Part shown: piece after piece, positions 1-9,156 of the stretch
Numbering within the stretch: position 1 is the stretch's first letter
Layout: each line of letters begins with the position of its first letter
Assembly (NCBI RefSeq): GCF_900095225.1
Contig: NZ_LT607421.1
Coordinates: 124,001-188,000 of the forward strand
Source: Pseudomonas sp. UMAB-08
GTDB taxonomy: Bacteria > Pseudomonadota > Gammaproteobacteria > Pseudomonadales > Pseudomonadaceae
Direction: 5' to 3'
Length of the DNA stretch: 64,000 bases
Translations under genes and position numbers: made by a program
The notes under the pieces: generated by a model
What the model was told of the DNA's origin: nothing
The model's input: only the letters and a program-made list of their open reading frames with translations
Databases searched by the model: none

Positions 1-90
1 AAACATGCCCTCGCGGGCAAAGCTAATCTGACTGGCGAAAAAATGACGTTTTCATCCGGTCTGCGACGCCAGGCATTACCCCTGGCTTAC

Positions 91-114
91 AAAACAGCCT
101 GATTGATCAGGCTG
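91..114 (-). terminator. Likely terminator of the leftward envelope operon
   Basis: A perfect 9-bp stem (CAGCCTGAT / ATCAGGCTG, 2-nt loop) is followed, reading leftward, by TTTT. It lies about 100 bp downstream of the rlpA stop codon and is the best intrinsic-terminator candidate for the operon. The short loop and modest T run keep confidence moderate. Confidence 0.5.
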
Positions 115-181
115 CCCTGTGAACAGTTGCATGTATCGCTTGCTCTGTCGGCAAGTCACCGTCGGACAAACAACTGCACAT

Positions 182-204
182 CAACCCTGAACCAACCAGG
201 GTTG
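182..204. terminator. Hairpin just after rlpA
   Basis: Perfect 8-bp inverted repeat CAACCCTG / CAGGGTTG with a 7-nt loop, starting a few bases beyond the rlpA stop. There is no T tract in the leftward direction, so it is more likely an mRNA 3'-end stabilising hairpin than a strong terminator. Confidence 0.35.
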
Positions 205-209
205 AATTA

Positions 210-1214
210 TTAATCCGACGTCACCACGCTCGGCTGGCCAAGATTGGCCGACCGGACGCTGGCTTGTAATTGCTGGGCTTCACCCTGAGTGTCTATCGGC
301 CCCATCCGCACCCGATACAGCGTTTGCTGACTGCGTACTGTCGAGCTGACGAACACTGGAGTTTGCACCATCCCGCTCAACTTCGACCTCAGGAGTTCCG
401 CAGCGTCCGGGTTGGCGAAAGCGCCCACCTGGAGATACAGCCCAGAGGCTTGTGCGGAAGCGTTTTTTTTTGCATCAATTTGCATGGCCGGAACTGCCAC
501 AGCGTGCTGCTGGGGCGGTGGCGTATATTGCTCGACCGTTCCAGTGGAAGCCGTAAAGGCAGGCGGCGCAGCCTGGGCGATGACTTGCGGTTGTTCAAGC
601 ATCAGCGGCGCTGGACGTCCGCGCTGCGCCCACCATTCCTGCGGGTCGATACCTTCAACCTTGACCCGCGCAGTGCCGATTTCGGCGTAACCGAGCTTTT
701 TCGCGGCCGCGTAGGACAGGTCGATAATCCGGTCGGAATAGAACGGCCCACGGTCATTGACCCGCAGGATCACGCTCTTGTTGTTGTCCAGATTGGTCAC
801 ACGCACATAGCTGGGCAACGGTAACGTCTTGTGAGCGGCACTCATGCCGTACAGGTCGTATTTTTCACCGTTGGCCGTGTCCTGGCCGTGGAACTTGGTG
901 CCATACCAGGACGCGGTTCCCGACGCTACGTAGCGCTTGGAGTCCGACAGCGGGAAATAGGTCTTGCCCAACACGGTGTAGGGGTTGGCCTTGTACGGGC
1001 CGTTATGCAGGGTCGGCACTGCATCCGGAATCCGCGAGACATCGACATCCCACCACGGCGCACCATCTTTGTGCGCACGGTTGATGTCCAGACCGGGGCC
1101 CGAACGCACAGTCGTGCTCTGTGGCGAGCGGCTGGTCGAGCAGCTGGCCACCAGGATGGTCAAGGCTGCAAAGGCCAGGAACTTTAGTGGTTTGCGAATC
1201 GGCAATGCCCGCAT
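210..1214 (-). CDS. rlpA: RlpA septal lytic transglycosylase lipoprotein
   Basis: A 334-residue lipoprotein. The N-terminal signal ends in the lipobox VAS-C with Cys25. A double-psi beta-barrel domain (about residues 90-185, with the RVNDRGPF motif) is followed by a low-complexity linker and a C-terminal SPOR domain (about 255-330) that binds denuded glycan at division sites. In P. aeruginosa RlpA cleaves peptide-free glycan strands and helps daughter-cell separation. The ATG overlaps the mltB stop as TAATG, so the two are translationally coupled in the same leftward operon. The order mrdA-rodA-mltB-rlpA matches PAO1. Confidence 0.96.
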   Translation of the reverse strand: MRALPIRKPLKFLAFAALTILVASCSTSRSPQSTTVRSGPGLDINRAHKDGAPWWDVDVSRIPDAVPTLHNGPYKANPYTVLGKTYFPLSDSKRYVASGTASWYGTKFHGQDTANGEKYDLYGMSAAHKTLPLPSYVRVTNLDNNKSVILRVNDRGPFYSDRIIDLSYAAAKKLGYAEIGTARVKVEGIDPQEWWAQRGRPAPLMLEQPQVIAQAAPPAFTASTGTVEQYTPPPQQHAVAVPAMQIDAKKNASAQASGLYLQVGAFANPDAAELLRSKLSGMVQTPVFVSSTVRSQQTLYRVRMGPIDTQGEAQQLQASVRSANLGQPSVVTSD

Positions 1215-2224
1215 TACTTGACGCCCCGTGCTTGGACCAGCAGTTCAGACAGTTGATGCACGGCCATGGCGTACATCACACTGCGGTTGTAGCGCGTGAT
1301 TGCATAAAAATTCTTCAGGCCCATCCAGTATTCGGGGCCATTTTCGCCATCGAGCCGGAAAGCGGTCACCGGCATATCATCGCGCAGCGCATCATGACTC
1401 GACCACCCCAACGCTCGCAACTCCCCAACATTCTTTACCGGATCGATTCCGGGGCTCAAACCTTCGTCGGCATGCTCACCGCGCACCGTCGCAAGGCTCA
1501 CAACGGGCTCGCCCGCGACCCAACCGTGACGCTTGAAATAGCTGGCAACGCTGCCAATTGCGTCATCCGGGTTGGTCCAGATATTAATGTGACCATCACC
1601 GTCGAAATCCACGGCATACGCCCGAAAACTGCTGGGCATGAACTGCGGCAATCCCATGGCACCGGCATACGAGCCTTTAAGTGTCAGGGGATCAACTTGC
1701 TCTTCACGCGCCAGCATCAGGAACTCGCGCAACTCCTTGCGGAAGAAGTCGGCACGCGGCGGATAGTCGAAGCCCAACGTCGACAAGGCGTCTATTACGC
1801 GGTAGTTGCCGGTGTTGCGACCATAAAATGTTTCCACGCCGATGATCGAAACGATGACTTGAGCCGGTACGCCGTACTCCTGCTCGGCACGTGCGAGAGC
1901 CGCTTCGTGCTGACGCCAGAAGTCCACGCCACGCGCGATGCGCGCATCAGTGACGAAGATCGGCCGGTAGTCCTTCCACTGTTTTACCCGTTCGGCCGGA
2001 CGAGAAATCGCGTCGAGAATGGCCTGTTTGCGTTCTGCTTCGCGGAAAACAGCCATGAGCTGTTCACCGGCAAACCCATAGTCGCGGGTCATTTCACCGA
2101 CGAATTCAGCCACTTGCGGCGAGCCTTCGTAATCGCCTGCGGCCGCCTCCTGCACTGAACCAAGGATGCCCACCAGGCCGACCAACGGAGCATATCGAGC
2201 AGCCCAGCTACGCATTACTTGCAT
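1214..2224 (-). CDS. mltB: Membrane-bound lytic murein transglycosylase B
   Basis: A 336-residue SLT/MltB-family transglycosylase. The catalytic glutamate is in the motif IIGVETFYGR, and the family motif GAMGLPQFMPSS follows it. An N-terminal hydrophobic signal ends around AAAG. I chose the ATG at 2224 because AAGGTGA lies about 8 bases before it; an ATG at 2260 would give a longer overlap with rodA. It cleaves the MurNAc-GlcNAc bond with formation of 1,6-anhydro ends, in the periplasm. It sits between rodA and rlpA, corresponding to sltB1 in PAO1. Confidence 0.95.
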   Translation of the reverse strand: MQVMRSWAARYAPLVGLVGILGSVQEAAAGDYEGSPQVAEFVGEMTRDYGFAGEQLMAVFREAERKQAILDAISRPAERVKQWKDYRPIFVTDARIARGVDFWRQHEAALARAEQEYGVPAQVIVSIIGVETFYGRNTGNYRVIDALSTLGFDYPPRADFFRKELREFLMLAREEQVDPLTLKGSYAGAMGLPQFMPSSFRAYAVDFDGDGHINIWTNPDDAIGSVASYFKRHGWVAGEPVVSLATVRGEHADEGLSPGIDPVKNVGELRALGWSSHDALRDDMPVTAFRLDGENGPEYWMGLKNFYAITRYNRSVMYAMAVHQLSELLVQARGVK

Positions 2225-2241
2225 TGAGTTGTTCACCTTAA

Positions 2242-3387
2242 TCAAACCTGTGCGATCCACTTACGATGGGTATGGACCGACATCAAAACCCCAAACGCTG
2301 ACAGCAGTGTTACCAGGGAGGTTCCGCCATAGCTAATAAATGGCAATGGGACACCTACAACCGGCAACAGGCCACTGACCATACCGATGTTGACGAAAAC
2401 GTAAACAAAAAACGTCATTGTCAGGCTGCCGGCCAACAATTTGCCAAACAGCGTCTGCGCTTGAGCGGTGATCACCAGCCCTCGACCGATCAGCAGGACA
2501 TAGATCAGCAACAGGGCGCAAATGCCTACCAGGCCGAACTCTTCACCCAACACCGCAATGATAAAGTCGGTGTGGCTTTCCGGCAAAAAGTCCAGGTGCG
2601 ACTGCGTGCCCAGCAACCAGCCCTTACCAAATACGCCGCCCGAACCAATCGCCGCCTTGGACTGAATGATGTTCCAGCCCGTGCCCAGTGGATCGCTTTC
2701 CGGGTCGAGGAAGGTCAGGATTCGTTGTTTCTGGTAGTCGTGCATGAAGAAAAACCACATGCCGACCGCCACCGGCACGGCGGCGGTGACCACGCTGATA
2801 ATCCAGCGCCAGCGCAGGCCGGCCATGAACAGCACAAAAGTACCCGACGCCAGAATCAGCAGAGAGGTGCCCAGGTCCGGCTGACGCACGATAAGGATGA
2901 ACGGAAGACCGATCAGCCCCAGGCTCAAGGCCACGTGCTTCAAGTGCGGCGGCAACGTGTGCTTGGCCAGGTACCAGGCGATGGTCGCCGGCATGATGAT
3001 TTTCATGAATTCGGAAGGCTGGAAGCGGATGACACCGGGAATGTTGATCCAGCGGGTCGCACCCATGGCGTTGTGGCCCATGACGTCCACTACCACCAGC
3101 AGCATCAGCCCCACTACGTAGGCGGCCGGTACCCAGCGCGCCATGAAGCGCGGCTCGAGTTGCGCGATGATGAACATCGACACCAGACCGATACCAAAGG
3201 AAGTCGCCTGCTTGATCAGCAGATCCCAATTCTTGCCGCTGGCCGAATACAGCACGAACAAACTGCCAGCGGCCAGGGTCAGCAACAGGATCAACAGCGG
3301 CCCGTCGATATGAATGCGCTGAAGGAAACTGGCGCGACGGCGCATCACGTCTTCGCTGGAAAGGATGCGGTCGAAATTACTCTTCAC
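2242..3387 (-). CDS. rodA: RodA rod-shape peptidoglycan polymerase (SEDS)
   Basis: A 381-residue SEDS-family glycosyltransferase with about ten membrane helices. Landmarks are the N-terminal RIHIDGPLL, the periplasmic-loop region around FLPESHTDFI, and the C-terminal FISYGGTSL. It polymerises lipid II during elongation in partnership with PBP2, encoded just upstream. I chose the GTG at 3387 (VKSNFDRIL...), which overlaps the mrdA stop by 11 bases; a longer reading to 3462 would run well into mrdA and is unlikely. Confidence 0.95.
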   Translation of the reverse strand: MKSNFDRILSSEDVMRRRASFLQRIHIDGPLLILLLTLAAGSLFVLYSASGKNWDLLIKQATSFGIGLVSMFIIAQLEPRFMARWVPAAYVVGLMLLVVVDVMGHNAMGATRWINIPGVIRFQPSEFMKIIMPATIAWYLAKHTLPPHLKHVALSLGLIGLPFILIVRQPDLGTSLLILASGTFVLFMAGLRWRWIISVVTAAVPVAVGMWFFFMHDYQKQRILTFLDPESDPLGTGWNIIQSKAAIGSGGVFGKGWLLGTQSHLDFLPESHTDFIIAVLGEEFGLVGICALLLIYVLLIGRGLVITAQAQTLFGKLLAGSLTMTFFVYVFVNIGMVSGLLPVVGVPLPFISYGGTSLVTLLSAFGVLMSVHTHRKWIAQV

Positions 3388-5272
3388 GGGCCGAAGCCTC
3401 CGCATTTGAGGTGCTGGCGTACTCAGGTTTGAGCACGCCGTCCGGGCCGAGCAACCAGGCATCCATCACCTGACGGACCACGGGGGCCGCGACGCCGGAA
3501 CCGGACTCGCCGTTTTCCACCATCACTGCCACGACTATTTTCGGGTTATCCGCCGGGGCGAAGCCGACGAACAGGGCGTGGTCACGGTGACGCTCCTGAA
3601 TTTTGGTGCGGTCATACTTCTCGCCCTGCTTGATTGCCACCACTTGAGCTGTACCGCTTTTGCCGGCAATCCGGTATGGCGAACCGATCGCCGCCTTGCG
3701 CGCCGTACCGCGGGCGCCGTGCATCACTTGTTGCATGCCGTGGTTGACCTTGTTCCAGTCCGAGGCGTCACGCAGCACGATGTCCGGCATCGGGTTTTCG
3801 TCTACCGGCGGCAAGCCTTCGATGGTTTTTGCCAGGTGCGGACGATTCCACTTGCCCTTGTTGGCCACCAGCGCAGTCGCTTGCGCCAGTTGCAGCGGGG
3901 TCGCCTGCATATAGCCCTGACCGATACCGAGGATCAGCGTCTCGCCAGGAAACCAGGCCTGACGCCGGGTCATCCGCTTCCAGTCTCGCGACGGCATCAA
4001 GCCCGGTGACTCTTCGAACATGTCCAGCGAGACCTTCTGCCCGATCCCGAACTTGTTCAGGTACGACGACAGCCGGTCGATGCCGAGCTTGTGTGCCAGG
4101 TCGTAAAAGTAAGTGTCGTTGGAGCGCATGATCGCCGTGTCCAGATCGACCCAGCCATCACCCGTGCGGTTCCAGTTGCGGTATTTGTGGTCGTAGTTCG
4201 GCAATTGGTAATAGCCCGGGTCAAATACCCGGGTGGATGCCGTGACGACGCCACTGTCGAGCCCGGCGATAGCAACCGCCGGTTTGATCGTCGAACCCGG
4301 CGGGTACAAGCCACGCAGAATACGGTTGAACAAGGGCCGGTCAATGGAGTCCCGCAGCTCGGCATAGGCTTTGAAGCTGATGCCGGTGACAAACAGGTTA
4401 GGGTCGAAACTCGGCTGACTGACCATCGCCAGCACTTCGCCAGTACGTGGATCAAGCGCGACCACAGCACCGCGACGCCCGGCCAATGCAGCTTCGGCGG
4501 CTTCCTGCAGTTTGATGTCGAGGCTCAGGACGATGTCTTTGCCTGGCGAAGGATCGGTGCGTTTAAGCACACGCAATACTCGCCCACGGGCGTTGGTTTC
4601 AACTTCTTCGTAGCCCACCTGACCATGCAGCTCCGGCTCGTAGAAACGCTCGATGCCGGTTTTGCCGATATGGTGGGTGCCGCTGTAATTGACCGGGTCG
4701 AGCACCTTGAGCTCTTTCTCGTTTATCCGCCCCATGTAACCCACCGAGTGCGCGAAGTGCGCGCCCTGCGGATAGTGGCGAACCAACTGCGCAACCACCT
4801 CAACGCCGGGCAGCCGGAACTGGTTGACCGCAACGCGGGCAATTTGCTCTTCAGTCAGCTCAAACAGAATCGGCACCGGCTCGAATGGCCGACGCCCCTG
4901 CTTCATGCGCTTTTCGAACAGCATCCGATCATCAGGCGTCAATTCCAGCACGCTGACGATGACGTCCAGCACCTGCCCCCAGTCGCCAGAACGCTCGCGG
5001 GTCATGCTCAAGCTGAAACTGGCCCGATTATCGGCGACGACCACCCCATTGCGGTCGTAGATCAACCCACGGGGTGGCGGAATCGGCTGAACATGAACCC
5101 GGTTGTTCTCTGACAGGGTCGAGTGATACTCGTACTGGATGACCTGCAGAAAATACAGCCGCGCAATCAGCACGCACACCAGTACCACCACCGCCACAGC
5201 CCCGACCACGACTCTGCCGCGCACTAGGCGGGCATCTTTCTCGTGGTCCTTGAGGCGAATCGGCTGGGACAT
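3377..5272 (-). CDS. mrdA: Penicillin-binding protein 2 (MrdA)
   Basis: A 631-residue class B PBP. One N-terminal membrane helix (about 20-43) is followed by the PBP dimerisation domain and a transpeptidase domain with all three active-site motifs: SxxK at Ser327 (PPGSTIK), SxN (MRSNDT), and KSGT (AGKSGTAQV). It is the peptidoglycan crosslinker of the elongasome and works with RodA, whose gene overlaps its 3' end. It begins 20 bp after rlmH in the same operon. Confidence 0.97.
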   Translation of the reverse strand: MSQPIRLKDHEKDARLVRGRVVVGAVAVVVLVCVLIARLYFLQVIQYEYHSTLSENNRVHVQPIPPPRGLIYDRNGVVVADNRASFSLSMTRERSGDWGQVLDVIVSVLELTPDDRMLFEKRMKQGRRPFEPVPILFELTEEQIARVAVNQFRLPGVEVVAQLVRHYPQGAHFAHSVGYMGRINEKELKVLDPVNYSGTHHIGKTGIERFYEPELHGQVGYEEVETNARGRVLRVLKRTDPSPGKDIVLSLDIKLQEAAEAALAGRRGAVVALDPRTGEVLAMVSQPSFDPNLFVTGISFKAYAELRDSIDRPLFNRILRGLYPPGSTIKPAVAIAGLDSGVVTASTRVFDPGYYQLPNYDHKYRNWNRTGDGWVDLDTAIMRSNDTYFYDLAHKLGIDRLSSYLNKFGIGQKVSLDMFEESPGLMPSRDWKRMTRRQAWFPGETLILGIGQGYMQATPLQLAQATALVANKGKWNRPHLAKTIEGLPPVDENPMPDIVLRDASDWNKVNHGMQQVMHGARGTARKAAIGSPYRIAGKSGTAQVVAIKQGEKYDRTKIQERHRDHALFVGFAPADNPKIVVAVMVENGESGSGVAAPVVRQVMDAWLLGPDGVLKPEYASTSNAEASAREE

Positions 5273-5291
5273 TTAGGGCGAGTTCACACGA

Positions 5292-5759
5292 CTACTTGTG
5301 ATAAGGGTGCCCGGACAGAACAGTCCAGGCGCGATACATCTGCTCACCAATGAGGATGCGCACGAGAGGATGCGGCAAGGTCAGCGGGGACAACGACCAG
5401 CGTTGTTCGCTGCGCGCGCAGACCTCCGGTGCCAGCCCTTCCGGGCCGCCGACCATGAGATTCACCGTGCGCGAATCCAGACGCCAGCGATCGAGTTCGA
5501 CCGCCAACTGCTCGGTGCTCCACGGCTTGCCGTGCACTTCGAGGGTGACGATACGCTCGCCCGGCTGCACTTTTGCCAGCATGGCTTCGCCTTCCTGACG
5601 GATAAAGCGCGCCACGTCGGCATTCTTGCCCCGGGTATTGAGCGGAATTTCCACCAGTTCGAGCGCCAGTTCGGATGGCATACGCTTGGCATATTCATGC
5701 CAACCTTCCTCCACCCACTTTGGCATGCGCGAACCGACAGCGATCAAACGCAGACGCAC
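5292..5759 (-). CDS. rlmH: 23S rRNA pseudouridine-1915 N3-methyltransferase RlmH
   Basis: A 155-residue SPOUT-class methyltransferase of the usual length. The SAM-binding knot motif [13 protein letters not shown] and the C-terminal [17 protein letters not shown] are visible. It methylates the pseudouridine at 23S position 1915 on assembled 70S ribosomes. It lies between rsfS and mrdA with short gaps, as in other pseudomonads. Confidence 0.97.
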   Translation of the reverse strand: MRLRLIAVGSRMPKWVEEGWHEYAKRMPSELALELVEIPLNTRGKNADVARFIRQEGEAMLAKVQPGERIVTLEVHGKPWSTEQLAVELDRWRLDSRTVNLMVGGPEGLAPEVCARSEQRWSLSPLTLPHPLVRILIGEQMYRAWTVLSGHPYHK

Positions 5760-5768
5760 AGCAACCCC

Positions 5769-6200
5769 TTACTCTTTGTCAGACGGCGTGTTGTCGAATG
5801 ACATTTTGTCGGCTGCCATCGGGTCAAACGGGTTTGCATCGTGGCTGCCATGGCTTGCACGGCTTTGCTCGGCACCATGCCACAGACGCTCAAGGTCGTA
5901 GAACTGACGGGCGCTGGCGGTCATTACGTGCACGATGATGTCGCCCAGGTCCAACAGAACCCAATCGCTGTCGCCCTTGCCTTCTTCACCCAGTGGCTTG
6001 AAGCCCTGAGCCTTGACCTTGTCGCGCACGTTCTCGACCATCGAGGCGATGTGACGGTTAGAGGTACCGGTGGCGATGAGCATGTAATCAGTGATGCTGG
6101 TCTTGTCGCGCACGTCGATGGCCAGGATGTCCTGGGCCTTGATGTCTTCCAGTGCAGCCGTTGCCAGCTTGATCAGGATTTCGCTATTTTGCTTCGTCAT
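5769..6200 (-). CDS. rsfS: Ribosomal silencing factor RsfS
   Basis: A 143-residue RsfS/Iojap protein starting at the ATG at 6200 (MTKQNSE). Conserved blocks IDVRDKTSITDYMLIATGTS and DSDWVLLDLGDIIVHVM are present. It binds L14 of the 50S subunit and blocks subunit joining in stationary phase or starvation. The C-terminal tail after GAEQSR is longer and polar, which is common in Pseudomonas. It is directly downstream of nadD, the usual neighbour. Confidence 0.96.
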   Translation of the reverse strand: MTKQNSEILIKLATAALEDIKAQDILAIDVRDKTSITDYMLIATGTSNRHIASMVENVRDKVKAQGFKPLGEEGKGDSDWVLLDLGDIIVHVMTASARQFYDLERLWHGAEQSRASHGSHDANPFDPMAADKMSFDNTPSDKE

Positions 6201-6258
6201 AAAAAACTCATTCAGCTCGTGTGTATGAGGACCTGAAACGCCATCTAGAGAGGCTGTT

Positions 6259-6999
6259 TCAAAGGGTCCCCTGAGTGTTCGGCGCATGGTACAGCCCGTG
6301 CGCGTCGATATAGGCCAGTACCGCGTCTGGCACCAGAAAACGTACCGACTTCCCGCTGGCCAGCAGTTGGCGGATCTGGGTGGCAGACACCGATAACGGC
6401 GTCTGCCAGACGAATGTAATGTGTCCGCCCGGCCCTTTCAGGGCCTTCGGATCGCTGACTGCGCGCCCCGCCAGCAAGTTGCGCATGGCGTCAGGCGACT
6501 CGCTGTCGGCGTCCGGGCGTTGCAGCACCACGATATGGCAGTGCTCCAGCAGTTCTTCCCAGCGATGCCAGGTCGGTAGCCCGCAAAAGGCATCCCAACC
6601 CAATAACAGGAATAACTGGTCATCTGCGGCCAACTCGGCCCGCATCAGTTCCAGGGTGTCGATGGTGTACGACGGTTTGTCCCGTTGCAGCTCACGGTCA
6701 TCCACCGTCAAAGGTGGCACACCGGCCACCGCGCACTTGACCATCGCCAGACGGTGCTGCGCACTGACGCTTGGCATGTCGCGATGAGGCGGCCTGGCAC
6801 TGGGTGTCAGGCGTAACTCATCAAGCCCCAGCAGCTCGGCGACTTCCAGCGCACTGCGCAAATGGCCGATGTGCACGGGGTCGAACGTGCCGCCCAGCAT
6901 ACCGATACGTCTGGGCAGGCCTGGCGTCTGTTGCACCTGCGCAGCGGGTTTTTCGGGATCGGCCAAGTCAGGCAGGCTCCTGGCCACGCAACTGACCAT
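6259..6999 (-). CDS. nadD: Nicotinate-nucleotide adenylyltransferase NadD
   Basis: It makes nicotinate adenine dinucleotide from NaMN and ATP in NAD synthesis. The nucleotidyltransferase motif [11 protein letters not shown] and the C-terminal SATQIRQLL are both present. The ATG at 6999 gives 246 residues with about 30 residues before the conserved [10 protein letters not shown] and overlaps proA by 32 bp; PAO1 NadD lacks this extension, so a downstream start is possible, although the overlap with proA is consistent with the long form. Confidence 0.95.
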   Translation of the reverse strand: MVSCVARSLPDLADPEKPAAQVQQTPGLPRRIGMLGGTFDPVHIGHLRSALEVAELLGLDELRLTPSARPPHRDMPSVSAQHRLAMVKCAVAGVPPLTVDDRELQRDKPSYTIDTLELMRAELAADDQLFLLLGWDAFCGLPTWHRWEELLEHCHIVVLQRPDADSESPDAMRNLLAGRAVSDPKALKGPGGHITFVWQTPLSVSATQIRQLLASGKSVRFLVPDAVLAYIDAHGLYHAPNTQGTL

Positions 7000-8239
7000 C
7001 GCCGACCACGATGTACTTCTCGCAGGTCAAACCTTCCAGACCGACCGGACCGCGGGCGTGCAGCTTATCAGTAGAAATGCCGATCTCCGCACCCAATCCG
7101 TATTCAAAGCCATCAGCGAAGCAGGTCGGGGCGTTGATCATCACCGAACTGGAGTCTACTTCGGCCAGGAAACGCCGAGCCTGGCCCTGATGATCAGTGA
7201 CGATGGCATCGGTATGGTGCGACCCATAGCGGTTGATATGTTCGATGGCCTGATCCAGATCCGCCACCACAAGGATCGACAAAATCGGCGCAAGGTATTC
7301 GGTGTTCCAGTCTTCTTCAGTCGCTGGCAGGGCGTCAATCAGCTCGCGGGTGCGTTCGCAACCGCGCAACTCGACACCTTTTTCGCGGAACTGTGCGGCC
7401 ATTGGCGGCAAAAACTCGGCAGCGACAGCCTGATCCACCAGCAAGGTTTCCATCGCACCGCAGATGCCGTAACGGTAGGTCTTGGCGTTGAAACTGATGC
7501 GCTGAGCCTTGGACAGATCGGCGTGAGCACTGACATAAACGTGGCAGATGCCGTCCAGATGCTTGATCACCGGCACCCGCGCATCGCGACTGACTCGTTC
7601 GATCAGGCCTTTGCCGCCGCGCGGAACGATCACGTCGACGTACTCGGGCATGGTGATCAGCGCGCCAACTGCCGCGCGATCCGTCACTTCAACCACTTGC
7701 ACCACGGCTGCTGGCAAATTGGCGACCGCCAGGCCGCGCTGAATGCAGGCGGCGATGGCACGGTTGGAATGAATGGCTTCAGACCCACCGCGCAGAATCG
7801 TGGCGTTACCCGATTTCAGGCACAGGCTCGCGGCATCGATCGTCACATTCGGACGCGACTCGTAAATAATCCCCACCACACCCAGCGGCACACGCATCTT
7901 GCCGACCTGAATACCCGACGGCCGATAGCTCATGTCGCGAATCGCGCCAATCGGGTCCGGCAGGCTGATCACCTGACGCAAACCTTCGATCATGCTGTCG
8001 ATGCGTGCTGGCGTCAGGGTCAAACGCTCAAGCATGTATGGCGACAGGCCGTTGGCCCGACCGGCGGTCAGGTCCAGCTCATTGGCGGCAGACAATTCGG
8101 CGCGAGCGTCATCGAGAGCGTCAGCGGTGGCTTGCAAGGCGCGGTTTTTCTGCGCGGTGCTGGCGCGGCCGATCACGCGCGAAGCTTCGCGGGCGGCGCG
8201 ACCCAAACGGGTCATGTAGTCAAGAACGGACTCAGTCAT
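6968..8239 (-). CDS. proA: Gamma-glutamyl phosphate reductase ProA
   Basis: A 423-residue member of the aldehyde-dehydrogenase superfamily, the second step of proline synthesis (gamma-glutamyl phosphate to glutamate semialdehyde). The catalytic cysteine lies in [11 protein letters not shown]. The family blocks [14 protein letters not shown] and VPRGGKGLI are intact, and the length is usual. First gene of the leftward operon. A TATAAT box on the minus strand at 8275-8280 lies about 36 bp upstream. Confidence 0.97.
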   Translation of the reverse strand: MTESVLDYMTRLGRAAREASRVIGRASTAQKNRALQATADALDDARAELSAANELDLTAGRANGLSPYMLERLTLTPARIDSMIEGLRQVISLPDPIGAIRDMSYRPSGIQVGKMRVPLGVVGIIYESRPNVTIDAASLCLKSGNATILRGGSEAIHSNRAIAACIQRGLAVANLPAAVVQVVEVTDRAAVGALITMPEYVDVIVPRGGKGLIERVSRDARVPVIKHLDGICHVYVSAHADLSKAQRISFNAKTYRYGICGAMETLLVDQAVAAEFLPPMAAQFREKGVELRGCERTRELIDALPATEEDWNTEYLAPILSILVVADLDQAIEHINRYGSHHTDAIVTDHQGQARRFLAEVDSSSVMINAPTCFADGFEYGLGAEIGISTDKLHARGPVGLEGLTCEKYIVVGDGQLRGQEPA

Positions 8240-8274
8240 GGTCTCAGAGGTCTTGGCAGAGAGGAAAGCGGCCG

Positions 8275-8280
8275 ATTATA
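8275..8280 (-). promoter_or_regulatory. Candidate -10 box for proA operon
   Basis: A consensus TATAAT reads leftward in the 230-bp divergent gap between proA and the glycosylase gene. No convincing -35 hexamer is visible 16-18 bp upstream, so this is a partial promoter call. Confidence 0.35.
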
Positions 8281-8469
8281 GCTGTCGGGCCCGAGTAACG
8301 ACAGCGGTGACAGGCGGATGGTCGATAACCCCCGCAAACTCGGAATAAAAAGCCCTCTGGAACACCCCATATTTCAATCCGGAGCCCAACACACCGTCAT
8401 TCAGCTTTGATTAAGACAGTTGTTGTTATCATCGCCGCCCTGATTGCCATTCGACGACCGAAAGCACCG

Positions 8470-9153
8470 ATGCCCAACCCCCTGCCGGACTCGTTTTTCA
8501 ACCGCGATGCGCAAGTCCTCGCCCGGGCGTTGCTGGGCAAGGTGATTCGTCATCGCGTAGGGAGCGGCCAGGATTCGTTATGGCTGTCGGCGCGGATCAT
8601 CGAGACGGAAGCCTACTACTGTGCAGAAAAAGGCAGCCACGCGTCCTTGGGTTACACCGAAAAACGCAAGGCGCTGTTTCTCGAGGGCGGGCACATCTAT
8701 ATGTACTATGCCCGCGGGGGTGATTCGCTGAACTTCAGCGCCGAAGGGCCCGGCAACGCTGTGCTGATCAAGTCCGCGTATCCGTGGGTCGACGAACTTT
8801 CCGACGGCAACAGCCTCGCGCACATGCTCTTGAACAACCCTGATGCCAAGGGCGCGCTGCGTCCGCCCGAGCGCCTGTGTGCCGGTCAAACCCTCCTGTG
8901 CAAGGCGCTGGGGCTCAAAGTCCCGACGTGGGACGCCAAACGCTTCGACCTTGAGCACCTGTTCGTCGATGATGTCGGTGCCGAGCCCAAGCAGATTATC
9001 CAGACCACACGACTGGGCATCCCCGAGGGCCGCGACGGGCACCTGATGTACCGTTTCGTCGACGCCACCTACGCCCGGTATTGCACGCGGAACCCGCTGC
9101 GACGCGGCCAGGTCGAAGGCCACGATTACTTTTTACTCAAGCAAGGAAACTGA
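8470..9153 (+). CDS. DNA-3-methyladenine glycosylase (Mpg/AAG family)
   Basis: A 227-residue base-excision-repair glycosylase of the mammalian AAG fold. The catalytic region IIETEAYY supplies the general-base Glu, and GGHIYMYYARGGD forms the binding pocket region. It removes alkylated purines. I start it at the ATG at 8470 (MPNPLPDSFF), where the homologous region begins; the hydrophobic upstream extension to 8407 does not look coding. It is divergent from proA and is followed after 3 bp by the DedA-PAP2 gene, suggesting co-transcription. It corresponds to PA4010. Confidence 0.93.
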   Translation: MPNPLPDSFFNRDAQVLARALLGKVIRHRVGSGQDSLWLSARIIETEAYYCAEKGSHASLGYTEKRKALFLEGGHIYMYYARGGDSLNFSAEGPGNAVLIKSAYPWVDELSDGNSLAHMLLNNPDAKGALRPPERLCAGQTLLCKALGLKVPTWDAKRFDLEHLFVDDVGAEPKQIIQTTRLGIPEGRDGHLMYRFVDATYARYCTRNPLRRGQVEGHDYFLLKQGN

Positions 9154-9156
9154 GAC

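Noticed and set aside
1121..2158. Long open frame opposite mltB
   Set aside because: It is a GC-rich antisense shadow of mltB and lacks domain features.
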